Assembly (NCBI GenBank): GCA_964572065.1
Contig: CAZNER010000025.1
Span: forward strand, 1-26,230
Direction of reading: 5' to 3'
DNA from: CAZNER01 sp964572065
Lineage (GTDB): Bacteria; Patescibacteriota; Dojkabacteria; JAHIVN01
DNA: 26,230 nt
The notes beneath the pieces are model-generated. The model was not told where the DNA came from. It ran no database searches and was given only the letters and a program-made list of their open reading frames with translations. The position numbers and the translations under genes were made by a program. Shown here in pieces: positions 14,634 to 22,302 of the stretch. How positions within the stretch are numbered: position 1 is the first letter of the stretch; every line of letters begins with the position of its first letter.

Positions 14634-15025
14634 AATTGTACGTCACCTTTAATCATGTAAGAAAACAATCTGAAACCTGCATCAAATTGCCTAGCAAAAG
14701 ATTGAATATAAGTAAGATTGTTTTTCAGTCTTTCTACTTCGTTACTTGCTTCTTGATAGATCAAACTTGCTTTAGCTGCAGCTTCTCGTTCTCCTACACT
14801 TTTGCCTTCGGCAGAAGTAAGAGCTGTGTGCCACGATTGTTGCTCATTAGCTTTTGCTACAATAAGTTTATCTGCAATTTCTTTCCAGCAATTAGTAAGT
14901 CTAGCTTGCGCGGTAAGCATTGCAGCTCCTCGGCTATAAGCTTCGTTAGTATCTAAAACTTTAGAAACTTCTAATAAAGACAGATTATCGTTTATGATTT
15001 TTTCTGCTAATTCTTCTATATTCAT
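14630..15025 (-). CDS. Helical protein coupled to the recombinase; possible recombination mediator
   Basis: 131 residues, almost entirely helical: Ala-rich segments (AAMLTAQARL, AAAKASLIYQEASNEVERL) and a C-terminal SFARQFDAGFRLFSYMI. No Walker, zinc or membrane motif. It ends four bases into the recombinase gene (ATGA), so the two are made together. T4 UvsY, the mediator for UvsX, is similar in size and helical; sequence identity to it is not visible, so this is only a position-and-fold suggestion. The general pattern resembles small helical proteins encoded near recombinases in other phages. Confidence 0.6.
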   Translation of the reverse strand: MNIEELAEKIINDNLSLLEVSKVLDTNEAYSRGAAMLTAQARLTNCWKEIADKLIVAKANEQQSWHTALTSAEGKSVGEREAAAKASLIYQEASNEVERLKNNLTYIQSFARQFDAGFRLFSYMIKGDVQL

Positions 15026-15201
15026 AAAGCCTCCAAATCAATTATTTCATCTAATAAAATTTCTTTTATTGTACAACCACTAATATTTAATAATTCTACT
15101 GCTTTTTCGGCTTTTTGTCTAGTACAAAATATTCCGAAGATATGCAAAGTTTTCGTAGGTTTAAATTGTTCAGTTAAACCAACAACATAAACACTACGCA
15201 A
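15022..15201 (-). CDS. DUF7336-like small protein, probable TTG start
   Basis: The conserved part is VYVVGL...LHIFGIFCTRQKAEKAVELL...TIKEILLDE, a small alpha/beta fold found in many phage and bacterial ORFs (VYVV...GVFST-x-EKA pattern; I recall it as DUF7336). Function unknown. The longest ATG start (15240, 72 residues) would overlap the upstream gene by 47 nt and has no SD. TTG 15201 has GGAG eight bases upstream, overlaps the upstream stop by 8 nt and gives 59 residues that begin right before the conserved strand, so I prefer it. Confidence 0.65.
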   Translation of the reverse strand: MRSVYVVGLTEQFKPTKTLHIFGIFCTRQKAEKAVELLNISGCTIKEILLDEIIDLEAL

Positions 15202-15496
15202 AATTTTGTTCTCCAGAAATAATTCGTCTTCCTCTTTCATTTAAAAGAGCTACGGCCATCTGAATTTTGGCATTGTTGAATTTTCTCAACTCTTTAAGAC
15301 CTGATTCCATATAAGCCTTATCTTCTTTCAACTTAATGTATTGTTCGTTTAATTGAAGTTCTTCTTTTGCAGATTCAATATCTTGAGTAGAAGAAACAAT
15401 AAGAGACTCTAATTCTTGAGCTGACAATGTTCTAAGCTCATTTACCGCTTGTTCTCCTAAAATTTTAGTGATTTTATTTAATGTTTTATCGTTCAT
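15194..15496 (-). CDS. Coiled-coil phage protein, unknown function
   Basis: ATG 15496 follows AAGGAGAAAACAA, a strong SD, giving 100 residues; the longer open frame upstream is ignored. Nearly all helical with heptad-like charge (LESLIVSSTQDIESAKEEL, QYIKLKEDKAYMESGLKEL) and a basic end (LLNERGRRIISGE). It has no enzyme motif. The ATG overlaps the upstream stop as ATGA. It could be a DNA- or protein-binding accessory factor; nothing decides. Confidence 0.7.
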   Translation of the reverse strand: MNDKTLNKITKILGEQAVNELRTLSAQELESLIVSSTQDIESAKEELQLNEQYIKLKEDKAYMESGLKELRKFNNAKIQMAVALLNERGRRIISGEQNFA

Positions 15497-15678
15497 TTGT
15501 TTTCTCCTTCTTTTTCTCCAATTGTATATCCAGTAATCCTGTGCCAATTAAATCCTAACACAATTCCTAGTCCAATTGCAACTACCATAGAATAGGGTCT
15601 TTCAATTGTCAATCCAACAAAATAACCAGAAGCCATACAAACTACCGCTAAACTAAAATAATGATTAAGTGCTTTCAT
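15493..15678 (-). CDS. Small two-TM membrane protein
   Basis: 61 residues. Two hydrophobic segments, ~8-24 (SLAVVCMASGYFVGLT) and ~30-45 (MVVAIGLGIVLGF), are joined by a short IERPYS turn; the tail is charged (TIGEKEGENK). The start has AAGAAGAA upstream and overlaps the preceding stop as ATGA. Small hairpin membrane proteins like this can be holins or inhibitors of host functions, but it is far from the lysis genes. Unknown function. Confidence 0.6.
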   Translation of the reverse strand: MKALNHYFSLAVVCMASGYFVGLTIERPYSMVVAIGLGIVLGFNWHRITGYTIGEKEGENK

Positions 15679-15806
15679 TTCTTCTTCTTTCTCGCTTTTA
15701 TTAAATTAAATAATTCAGTTCTAGTATAAGGCTTGTTAACACATTTATGATCTTTTTTGTAAGATCTATTACACATTCCGCAGCCGTCGGGTATTTTTTT
15801 AGTCAT
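15675..15806 (-). CDS. Small Cys/His protein
   Basis: ATG 15806 to TGA 15675-15677 encodes 43 residues. CGMC at 9-12 with His20 and Cys22 (KKDHKC) makes a plausible C-x2-C...H-x-C zinc site; the C-terminus is basic (NLIKARKKKK). It overlaps the upstream lipoprotein stop by 8 nt and the downstream ATG by 4 nt, filling the interval exactly. Many phages have similar tiny zinc proteins of unknown role. Confidence 0.6.
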   Translation of the reverse strand: MTKKIPDGCGMCNRSYKKDHKCVNKPYTRTELFNLIKARKKKK

Positions 15807-16017
15807 TATTCAGTTCTTCTATCATGATACAAGAGTTTCTAGGAAAATAAAATTTTACTTTATCTTTAACTACTACAACGTAAGATGTGGAAGATTTGTA
15901 TACAAGTTGTCCATCAATAGGTCCTATATTATCGCATAAAATAGCAACTCTTTTGTCATAGGAGCATCCAAGAAAAAACAAACAAATAAACACTATTAAA
16001 ATTAAATATCTAAACAT
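15799..16017 (-). CDS. Small lipoprotein; candidate outer spanin
   Basis: From ATG 16017 (GGAG seven bases upstream) 72 residues; a GTG further upstream would lengthen the signal unnecessarily. The signal (FRYLILIVFICLFFLGC) ends in a lipobox LGC, so Cys18 should be lipidated. The mature part is small and beta-rich (SSTSYVVVVKDKVKFYF) with two more Cys. It lies one base after the TM/coiled-coil protein at 16019-16474, an arrangement like Rz/Rz1 spanin pairs, which fuse inner and outer membranes at lysis. The proline-rich linker typical of Rz1 is absent, so the spanin idea is tentative. Confidence 0.65.
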   Translation of the reverse strand: MFRYLILIVFICLFFLGCSYDKRVAILCDNIGPIDGQLVYKSSTSYVVVVKDKVKFYFPRNSCIMIEELNND

Positions 16018-16018
16018 A

Positions 16019-16474
16019 TTAAAACTCCACACGTAAGTAAAGACCTAATAAAGGTCTATTAACACTTATATCTGATTCAGCTCCTATCCAACTATCAAAG
16101 ATAGGTAGTCTCACTTCTGCCCCAATCCTTGGAATAACGCTATGTTCTAAATCTCTAGGATTAATAACGCCGCCAGCTTTGACTGCCCACATTTTTTTGT
16201 TTTTCTGTTTTTCGGTTTCTTTATCTGATTTTTTAGTGTTTGTTTCGATTTCTTTTTTTTCTGTTTCTTCGATGCGCTCTGTAAGTTTGCCAGTATTAGG
16301 ATCAAATTTCTCAGTAACTTTTTTATTTTCTTCTGTCGTTTTCTTTTCTTTCTCTACCACTTTTTCTACTTCTTTTATTTTAGAAGGAGAATAAAAATAT
16401 CCTAATCCATACCCTACGGCAATAGCGATAACTAAAGCAAGGAATATCTTCAGTTTTTCTTTGATTGTATCCAT
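16019..16474 (-). CDS. TM plus coiled-coil protein with beta C-terminus; candidate inner spanin
   Basis: 151 residues: one N-terminal TM ~8-27 (LKIFLALVIAIAVGYGLGYF); a long Lys/Glu coiled coil ~33-95 (EVEKVVEKEKKTTEENKK); then a beta-like C-terminal ~55 residues (WAVKAGGVINP ... LLGLYLRVEF). A start anchor with periplasmic coiled coil is the inner-spanin plan, and a lipoprotein gene follows immediately. The C-terminal beta segment is not typical of Rz and resembles small phage outer-membrane-facing or tail-related domains. SD AAAGGAT precedes the ATG. Function uncertain. Confidence 0.65.
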   Translation of the reverse strand: MDTIKEKLKIFLALVIAIAVGYGLGYFYSPSKIKEVEKVVEKEKKTTEENKKVTEKFDPNTGKLTERIEETEKKEIETNTKKSDKETEKQKNKKMWAVKAGGVINPRDLEHSVIPRIGAEVRLPIFDSWIGAESDISVNRPLLGLYLRVEF

Positions 16475-16476
16475 AA

Positions 16477-16674
16477 CTATCCTTTATAATCTACTTCTAT
16501 TTTTACCTTTAAGTCTATTAAATCATTTATAGTTTTATCTAGATCTTTCTTGATGTCTTTTAAATTTTCTATAACTTTATTCGTCGTATTCATTTGTGTA
16601 TTAAGAGATGCCCTAGTAGAAGTAGCAGATTGAATATTTTTATTAATCGTATCAACAATCTCGCTCTTTAACAT
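16477..16674 (-). CDS. Small coiled-coil protein
   Basis: 65 residues, almost wholly heptad-like (VDTINKNIQSATSTRASL, VIENLKDIKKDLDKTI). No TM or catalytic motif. Start overlaps the upstream stop as TAATG and it ends just before the TM/coiled-coil protein gene. Possibly an assembly or inhibitor protein; no family recognised. Confidence 0.6.
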   Translation of the reverse strand: MLKSEIVDTINKNIQSATSTRASLNTQMNTTNKVIENLKDIKKDLDKTINDLIDLKVKIEVDYKG

Positions 16675-17060
16675 TATTTTTTACTCCTAACGTATCCAGC
16701 AAACAATATAGCATAATTTGCCAAATCAAGCAATGTATCTTCTACGGACTCGTCTTTAACCTGAAGCTCTCCTTTTTGAACAAAACTATTAATTCTAGAG
16801 ATCTTGTCCATCATTCTTGTTAAAAATCCTTGCTCAGTGCTACAGATGCCAACTGCCTCAACTCTTGTAAAGTTAGAAAAAGGATCATCTCCAACCCCCG
16901 TATAATCAGCATTTTTTGCTTCAGTAATTTTGGACATTTTTTCAATGCAAGATCTATGAAACTCAAAATATTCTTTTTTAGTCATTTTACTATTATTGTT
17001 TGAAGAACATAGTTTTTTCCATTGCCTAGTTCCTAAAGCATCTGAAAGTCCGTTCGACAT
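16674..17060 (-). CDS. DUF1599/nucleotide-modification-associated-like protein
   Basis: 128 residues; ATG 17060 follows GGAGG at 8 nt. The region KNADYTGVGDDPFSNF ... RMMDKISRI ... VEDTLLDLANYAILFAGYV matches the DUF1599/Nmad pattern (kn-x-DY...DP-x-x-NF, R-x-x-DK-x-x-R, D-x-x-x-D-x-x-NY). This is a helical fold related to MazG-type NTP pyrophosphohydrolases, with acidic residues suited to bind Mg2+. The family is frequent in phages and has been linked to modified nucleotides by association. Placed directly after the DNA polymerase gene, it may clean or supply the dNTP pool. Confidence 0.75.
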   Translation of the reverse strand: MSNGLSDALGTRQWKKLCSSNNNSKMTKKEYFEFHRSCIEKMSKITEAKNADYTGVGDDPFSNFTRVEAVGICSTEQGFLTRMMDKISRINSFVQKGELQVKDESVEDTLLDLANYAILFAGYVRSKK

Positions 17061-17062
17061 AT

Positions 17063-19126
17063 TTATACCTCCGCTAATGTTTTTCCAATTTGTGGCTCGG
17101 CTTCTAATTTAACTCCGTCAAGATGACAAGTATTTTCCATACATTCCTTCATTGTTAGAGCTATCTTTTCTGCGTCTTCTTCTTTACATTCCACGACCAA
17201 AGAATCATGAACCTGTAAAACAATATTAGCATCTTTAAATTCTTTTTTCAAGCGTTTTTGTAAAGCAATTGCAGATCGGTTAATAATACTTGCCCCAGTA
17301 GACTGTACTTTATGATTTACAGCCAAATTCAATAAGTTACGTAAAGAGTATTCTAAATTGTGATGGGAAAACTTACCATATTTTTTTAAAACTTTAGCTT
17401 CAGGTATTCTTCTAGGTCTACCATATAAATTTTTGACTAACCCGTACTCTACTACTTCTTTATGGCTTCCGTCCATAAATGCTTTAACTCCTGGAAATTC
17501 CCTAAAGTACGTATCTATAATATCTTGACATTCTTGTATTGTTAGTCTACTGCCATTTTCTGCAGTGACTGAGTCGACCATCTTATATGCAGTGGTACCG
17601 TATGTGGCCGAAAGACTTATTGTTTTTGCGTTTTGTCTCAAATTTTTATATAATTTTGCGAAAGAGTTTTCGCCATCTTTTTTCAATTCTGCATTATCTT
17701 TGTTATAAACCCTGGCTCCAATAATACTATAAAAATCATCTCCGATTTCAAAACACTTCATTAAAGCCCAGTCCTGACTATAATAAGCAAATACCCTCGG
17801 TTCTAGTTGACTATAGTCAGCCCCAACAAAAACCTTACCTGGTCTTGATATAATGCACTCTTTTACACGCTTATCATCTCTTGGCAGGTTCTGAAAGTTA
17901 GGGTCTTTACTACTATATCGTCCAGAAGTGGTTCCATGTTGTAAAAAACTTGGATGAATAACTCCGTATTTAACTCTCTCTTTAATACCTTGTACATAGG
18001 TTTTTTGTAGTTTATCTAGCCTTTTATAAGTAGTAAAATCTTGTAACCATTTGTACTTGTCTTTTAACTGAGATATAACTGCTTTATCTGCTGCAATATA
18101 TTTTTCAGGTTTTCCGCCTTCTTTTTTGATAGCGTCTATAAACTGCTTTTTGGCAGATATAGTGTAAGGTATTTTACCAAACATTTTTTTAGCCAAGGCT
18201 CTTCCAGCCGGAGTAAGTTTTTTAAACTCTTGTCCAAGTTGAATAAACAAAAGCCAAGAAAATTGACTGGGACTATTTATATTAAAAGTATTCTTTTTGT
18301 TAGTTCCTGGATATTTGTCTTTAACATAAGGATGAATGTCGTTATAAATACTTTCTTCTAATCTTAGAAGCTCAAACTTTAAATCCGCTTCTAGTTTTTC
18401 TAATTTTTGAACATTTACTTTAAGACCAGTAGTATTCATCTCATAAGTAGGGCCTTTTAGTAAAGCCATTGATTCATCATCAAAAAAGAATTTCCAAAGA
18501 TCTTGATCTTTAGACAATTGATCTACTAATAACATAGCAAGATTAAAAGTAAGTAATGCGTCCTTAGCTCCGTACTTACCAATAACGTCTACGTCTGCTT
18601 TGTACATTTCGATATTAAAACTTTTTTTATTGATCTTGGCTAATCCGCCATTTTTTGTTACGGAAGTTGCTAACTCTTCTTGTTCTTTTTTTGCGTCTTC
18701 ACCAAAGAAATTAGCGCAAAGATCTTTAAGTTTGTTCGATCTATTCTCGTCCAACAAATGTGATAATATTAAAGTATCGACTTTTAAAGAGCTGATTAAA
18801 TTAATTCCAAAACTTCTATGAATTAGCTTACAATCGAATAACGCATTGTGCATTATTAGGTTAAACTTAGACAATTCTTGTACTAAAGGTAATACATCTT
18901 CTACAGATAATACGGAATCAAGTTCTTGTTTTTCTGTATTCCAAGATTTCATCACCACATAAAAAGCCGTATCTTCTTCGGCACATAAAGATATTCCAAT
19001 TATTTCATCTGCTTCTGTAAGACCAGTGGCCTCAGTATCAACAGCATAAAGTTTATGCTTATGTAAGTAGTCTTGCATAAAATTATCAAGACTTTTTTTA
19101 TCCTTTATTAGAACCAGTTTCTCCAT
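17063..19126 (-). CDS. Family A DNA polymerase with 3'-5' exonuclease
   Basis: 687 residues. N-terminal DnaQ-like proofreading domain: Exo I DTEATGL (Asp30, Glu32), Exo II NALFD (Asp98), Exo III Y-x3-D (Tyr185, Asp189). C-terminal PolA domain: motif A DYSQLEPR from Asp437, O-helix RQNAKTISLSATYGT (Arg497, Lys501, Tyr509) and motif C HDSL (Asp641). No 5'-3' exonuclease domain. This is the phage replicative polymerase. The residue aligned with E. coli Phe762 is Leu505. It overlaps the helicase-primase stop by 29 nt and is followed by the DUF1599-like gene. Confidence 0.96.
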   Translation of the reverse strand: MEKLVLIKDKKSLDNFMQDYLHKHKLYAVDTEATGLTEADEIIGISLCAEEDTAFYVVMKSWNTEKQELDSVLSVEDVLPLVQELSKFNLIMHNALFDCKLIHRSFGINLISSLKVDTLILSHLLDENRSNKLKDLCANFFGEDAKKEQEELATSVTKNGGLAKINKKSFNIEMYKADVDVIGKYGAKDALLTFNLAMLLVDQLSKDQDLWKFFFDDESMALLKGPTYEMNTTGLKVNVQKLEKLEADLKFELLRLEESIYNDIHPYVKDKYPGTNKKNTFNINSPSQFSWLLFIQLGQEFKKLTPAGRALAKKMFGKIPYTISAKKQFIDAIKKEGGKPEKYIAADKAVISQLKDKYKWLQDFTTYKRLDKLQKTYVQGIKERVKYGVIHPSFLQHGTTSGRYSSKDPNFQNLPRDDKRVKECIISRPGKVFVGADYSQLEPRVFAYYSQDWALMKCFEIGDDFYSIIGARVYNKDNAELKKDGENSFAKLYKNLRQNAKTISLSATYGTTAYKMVDSVTAENGSRLTIQECQDIIDTYFREFPGVKAFMDGSHKEVVEYGLVKNLYGRPRRIPEAKVLKKYGKFSHHNLEYSLRNLLNLAVNHKVQSTGASIINRSAIALQKRLKKEFKDANIVLQVHDSLVVECKEEDAEKIALTMKECMENTCHLDGVKLEAEPQIGKTLAEV

Positions 19127-20966
19127 CTTTTATCCAATCCATATCTTGAATCTCACTAGGTGCTTTTTTCCTATCTCTTGATCTTTCAGACGCTGCTTGA
19201 TTGTTCCAATAAGATATTGGTGAAAGTTCATCTTTTCTAATTTTACGTAAGGTCTCTGTTTCTTTATCAAATGCCATTGCATATACTTGATTCATCTTAA
19301 TCTTATCTTTAACTGTATCCAGCTCTCTTATTTTACAGTATTTAAAAGCATTGACAAGTATCCCAGATAAATGCTGGACTCTCGAAAGAGGTTGCCAAGT
19401 AGTTAAAATATAGTCACAATAGTTTTCAAACTTAGTAGTTCCATAAGCGGCATCTTTATCAATCTCCACATCTCCATAAGGACCTGCTTTTTCTCTAGAA
19501 GATTGAGATTGCATAATTAAAAATGATTTAGTCTCTAAAGCAAAACTTTTCATTAGTCGGCACGCATTCATTAATTTATCATATTCTGTTTTTCCTTCTT
19601 CATAAGATAGACACCCTATGTGGTCAATGACAACGCAACCTACCTTTTTTCCTATGGTTTTTTCTAAAAGAAGAATTTCGTCTTTTATTTTATTTAGTGT
19701 TAGTTCTCGGTTAATACCATTTTCATCATGTTGGTCAAGGAAATAAACCATATCGTGCAAAACATCATTATTGGCTGCCAATTTTTGCCATCTCTTTAAT
19801 AGCTGCATTTTTGGCATTTCCATTGTCACAAAAACATGTACATAATCTGGATTCCTTTCCGCAAACCATTTAAAAAAGTTCAAACTCAGTGTACTTTTTC
19901 CTGAACCAGAACCTCCAATGAGTCCCATAACCTCGCCTAATCTAAATCCATGCGCAGTAGCATCAAACATTGGATGTCCATAGATTCTGGTTTCGTAACC
20001 AACATCTTCTGGACTTTTTGATAATAAAGATCTAACACTCTCAGACATTATTACTTTAGGTTTTTCTTCATTTGAAGCTTCCGTATACATCCAAACTTTG
20101 TCTACAATATTATTCGCATAATTGAATCTATGTTGACCTCTTCTGGATATAGCTTTATCACAGTTTAATAGTACAGCTCTGGCTTCTTCTTTAGTAAATC
20201 CTTTAGCTTTTAATAAATGACCAAGCCTATAATTAGCTGCCGATCTATCTTGAACAGGTCCGAAAAATAATCTTTTTGCTTCTGTGTTTTCATTCATCAA
20301 GGTCTGAAATTTAAGAGGTATTTCTAATTCAACTTCAGTTACTGTGTTTTCCTGATTGTATGTCATATTGTAATGATTAGTACAATAATTTTCATCTTCT
20401 TTGCTGATAGCAGGAAGAGCTTTATCAAAATCTTCTGAAGTGTAACTTACATCATTATTTTCAATTGATTTGCATAATTTATAATTGTTCTTTTCTTTTA
20501 CGTTTAAAGTTCCAGGAACTCGCATTAATTGATATATTTTAGAAATTGCTTTATCTGTTCTAAATTTTCTAATTAGGCGACGCTGTAGTCTTAGATAACT
20601 CATAGCATCTAAGTCTACAACTCGCCAATATACATGAATACCATTTCCTGAATCTATAATAGCAGAAGGCTTAAGAGAGAAGGAGTGTATTAAAGATACA
20701 AAAGATTCTTTGGATTCATGTATACCTTCCTTCAAGTCCATATCCACACAAAGAAAGTCAAAAACATTTATATCAGAAGAATGAATATCCTGATCAGTAT
20801 TATCGTACTGGCTTGGGATATTAAGAAAATAATAACAATTATATCCCTGATTATTTTTTTGGAATAATTCTTCTTTAGTAAAAAGTCCTGTTAATGATCT
20901 GGGAAGAGATGGATTCTCTTGATGTGCCCAGTCAGAAATAATTAATCTGTAAATAACCTCAGACAC
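19098..20966 (-). CDS. Archaeo-eukaryotic-type primase fused to DnaB-like helicase
   Basis: 622 residues from GTG 20966, which has TGAGGAG at SD distance. N-terminal domain: FLCVDMD (Asp75, Asp77), SGNGIHVYW (106-114, His111) and MRVPGTLNVK (148-157). These are the catalytic motifs of AEP/PrimPol-type primases, not the TOPRIM type. A linker domain (DRSAANYRLGHLL) follows. The RecA-fold helicase has Walker A GGSGSGKST (351-359), TMEMPKMQLLKRW and Walker B CVVIDH (~444-449). It unwinds DNA and makes primers at the fork, the counterpart of T7 gp4 with a different primase fold. Overlaps the polymerase gene downstream. Confidence 0.93.
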   Translation of the reverse strand: MSEVIYRLIISDWAHQENPSLPRSLTGLFTKEELFQKNNQGYNCYYFLNIPSQYDNTDQDIHSSDINVFDFLCVDMDLKEGIHESKESFVSLIHSFSLKPSAIIDSGNGIHVYWRVVDLDAMSYLRLQRRLIRKFRTDKAISKIYQLMRVPGTLNVKEKNNYKLCKSIENNDVSYTSEDFDKALPAISKEDENYCTNHYNMTYNQENTVTEVELEIPLKFQTLMNENTEAKRLFFGPVQDRSAANYRLGHLLKAKGFTKEEARAVLLNCDKAISRRGQHRFNYANNIVDKVWMYTEASNEEKPKVIMSESVRSLLSKSPEDVGYETRIYGHPMFDATAHGFRLGEVMGLIGGSGSGKSTLSLNFFKWFAERNPDYVHVFVTMEMPKMQLLKRWQKLAANNDVLHDMVYFLDQHDENGINRELTLNKIKDEILLLEKTIGKKVGCVVIDHIGCLSYEEGKTEYDKLMNACRLMKSFALETKSFLIMQSQSSREKAGPYGDVEIDKDAAYGTTKFENYCDYILTTWQPLSRVQHLSGILVNAFKYCKIRELDTVKDKIKMNQVYAMAFDKETETLRKIRKDELSPISYWNNQAASERSRDRKKAPSEIQDMDWIKDGETGSNKG

Positions 20967-20991
20967 AAAATCTCCTCAAAAATAAAGTAAT

Positions 20992-21025
20992 GCCTCTACC
21001 CAAAGATATGACTTTAGGTAGAGGC
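20992..21025 (-). terminator. Hairpin after the SSB-like gene (weak terminator or processing site)
   Basis: GCCTCTACC and GGTAGAGGC pair perfectly over 9 bp; inside the 16-nt loop AAAG and CTTT can pair as well. It lies 9 nt after the TAA of the OB-fold gene and 25 nt before the GTG of the helicase-primase. On the minus strand it is followed by TTACTTTATTTTTG rather than a pure U-tract, so it could reduce transcription, protect the upstream mRNA 3' end or be an RNase site. Confidence 0.65.
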
Positions 21026-21034
21026 TTTGAGTGA

Positions 21035-21550
21035 TTAGCTGTTTAGTAGGCTGGTCACTCGTGAAGCACGATCTTTAGATGATAGAGTATCAGATGTGCT
21101 TTCTGTTGTCGAGGAGGTTAAATCAGAAAAATCGTCTGAATCAACATCAGTAGCAATATCTAAATTAGATGCTACAGAAATATCAATGATGTTATTTGAA
21201 TCTCGAAACAATTTGTATTGTCGAGAAGGCTTCATTCCTTTTTTAAGAGAAGCCTTAAATCCATCAAATTTAACTACAACATACATTGCTTTTCCGTTTC
21301 CTGAAGGAATACTTCCAAGCAGCATATTCATGTGACCATTTCCCCAAGCTCCAACTACTTTTCCATCAGAAAGGAAATAATGAATAGTTGAAGGTTTTGC
21401 TGGGTTAAGTTCATTTTCTACACTTTTCTTTCCAAGATAATATCCTGCAATCTCAGAAAGATCGTTTTCTCTTATATTATCAGAATTAGTTTCTGATGTA
21501 ATCCTGTATACTTTTTCCGCGTCTAGTGTTTTTACTTCTTCAAGTGCCAT
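21035..21550 (-). CDS. Probable OB-fold single-stranded DNA-binding protein
   Basis: 171 residues; ATG follows AGGAGG. The core IAGYYLGKKSVEN ... STIHYFLSDGKVVGAWGNG ... MLLGSIPSGNGKAMYVVVKFDG looks like the five-strand OB-like pattern of a phage protein family encoded near replication genes. A Ser/Thr/Asp-rich acidic tail (IATDVDSDDFSDLTSS) then a short SSKDRASRV end recalls the acidic C-terminal tails of SSB proteins that recruit partners. Position directly upstream of helicase-primase supports an SSB role. The assignment is from pattern and context, not close identity. Confidence 0.65.
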   Translation of the reverse strand: MALEEVKTLDAEKVYRITSETNSDNIRENDLSEIAGYYLGKKSVENELNPAKPSTIHYFLSDGKVVGAWGNGHMNMLLGSIPSGNGKAMYVVVKFDGFKASLKKGMKPSRQYKLFRDSNNIIDISVASNLDIATDVDSDDFSDLTSSTTESTSDTLSSKDRASRVTSLLNS

Positions 21551-21558
21551 AATGCCTC

Positions 21559-22302
21559 CTATTTATATAGTTTTCCATTAACAACTGCTGTATAATTAAC
21601 AATTGGTATAGGTACAATATATACGTAGTTTGTTTTCTTGTCAAGATACCCTATACCAAATCCTAAAGTCCAGTCTCTTGTTGCTTTAATCTTGTGCATA
21701 TAATCAACTTTATTCACATCTCCAAGCCATCCTAGCATAGCCGTGGCATGTCTTTCTCCATTAGCATTCCCTTCTACAGCGAAGCCGAGCCTGTGCGTAT
21801 GTCCGATAACCACATTCTTTTGAAACGTGTCTACTGACTTATAATGAGCATATCGACCAGCGGTACCACAATCGTGAGTAATATGTAGTTTACCTAAAAT
21901 ATAATGACTTTTGTATGGAGTATGCTTAAATCCTAGTTCGTCTAATTTTAATAGTTTAGGAATTTTAACAACATTAAAAAGTTCTGGAGCTTTTTCCATA
22001 AGATATCTTTCTAGTCTATCTTCATGGTTTCCTTCCACGTAAACATTGTTTTTGGCTTTTAAAGATTTTAATTCTTTTAAAAGTTTAATACTTTCGTTTA
22101 CTTCTTCGTCAAGTTTTAAAGCTCTGTTAGGATCTTTACTGTGACTTGATACTGAATAATTGTCGATGAAATCTCCGAGAATAATAACATGATCTGGTTT
22201 TAGATCTTTCGCAGCTTTCATCATAACATTCCATGCTTTCTTATCGTGATAAGGAACGTGTGTGTCTGGAATGAAAAGTATTTTTTCTAGTTTATTTGAC
22301 AT
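21559..22302 (-). CDS. Calcineurin-like metallophosphoesterase
   Basis: 247 residues with DTHVP (near 13-17), GDFIDN (~43-48), GNHEDRLER (~93-101), HDCG (~145) and GHTHR (~168-172), the complete dinuclear-metal set. It should hydrolyse a phosphoester; related phage enzymes are annotated as DNA or nucleotide phosphoesterases or protein phosphatases, and the substrate is not evident. Start ATG 22302 has GGAG upstream and overlaps the upstream gene by 11 nt. It is distinct from the SbcD-type enzyme in this window and lacks a capping domain. Confidence 0.88.
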   Translation of the reverse strand: MSNKLEKILFIPDTHVPYHDKKAWNVMMKAAKDLKPDHVIILGDFIDNYSVSSHSKDPNRALKLDEEVNESIKLLKELKSLKAKNNVYVEGNHEDRLERYLMEKAPELFNVVKIPKLLKLDELGFKHTPYKSHYILGKLHITHDCGTAGRYAHYKSVDTFQKNVVIGHTHRLGFAVEGNANGERHATAMLGWLGDVNKVDYMHKIKATRDWTLGFGIGYLDKKTNYVYIVPIPIVNYTAVVNGKLYK

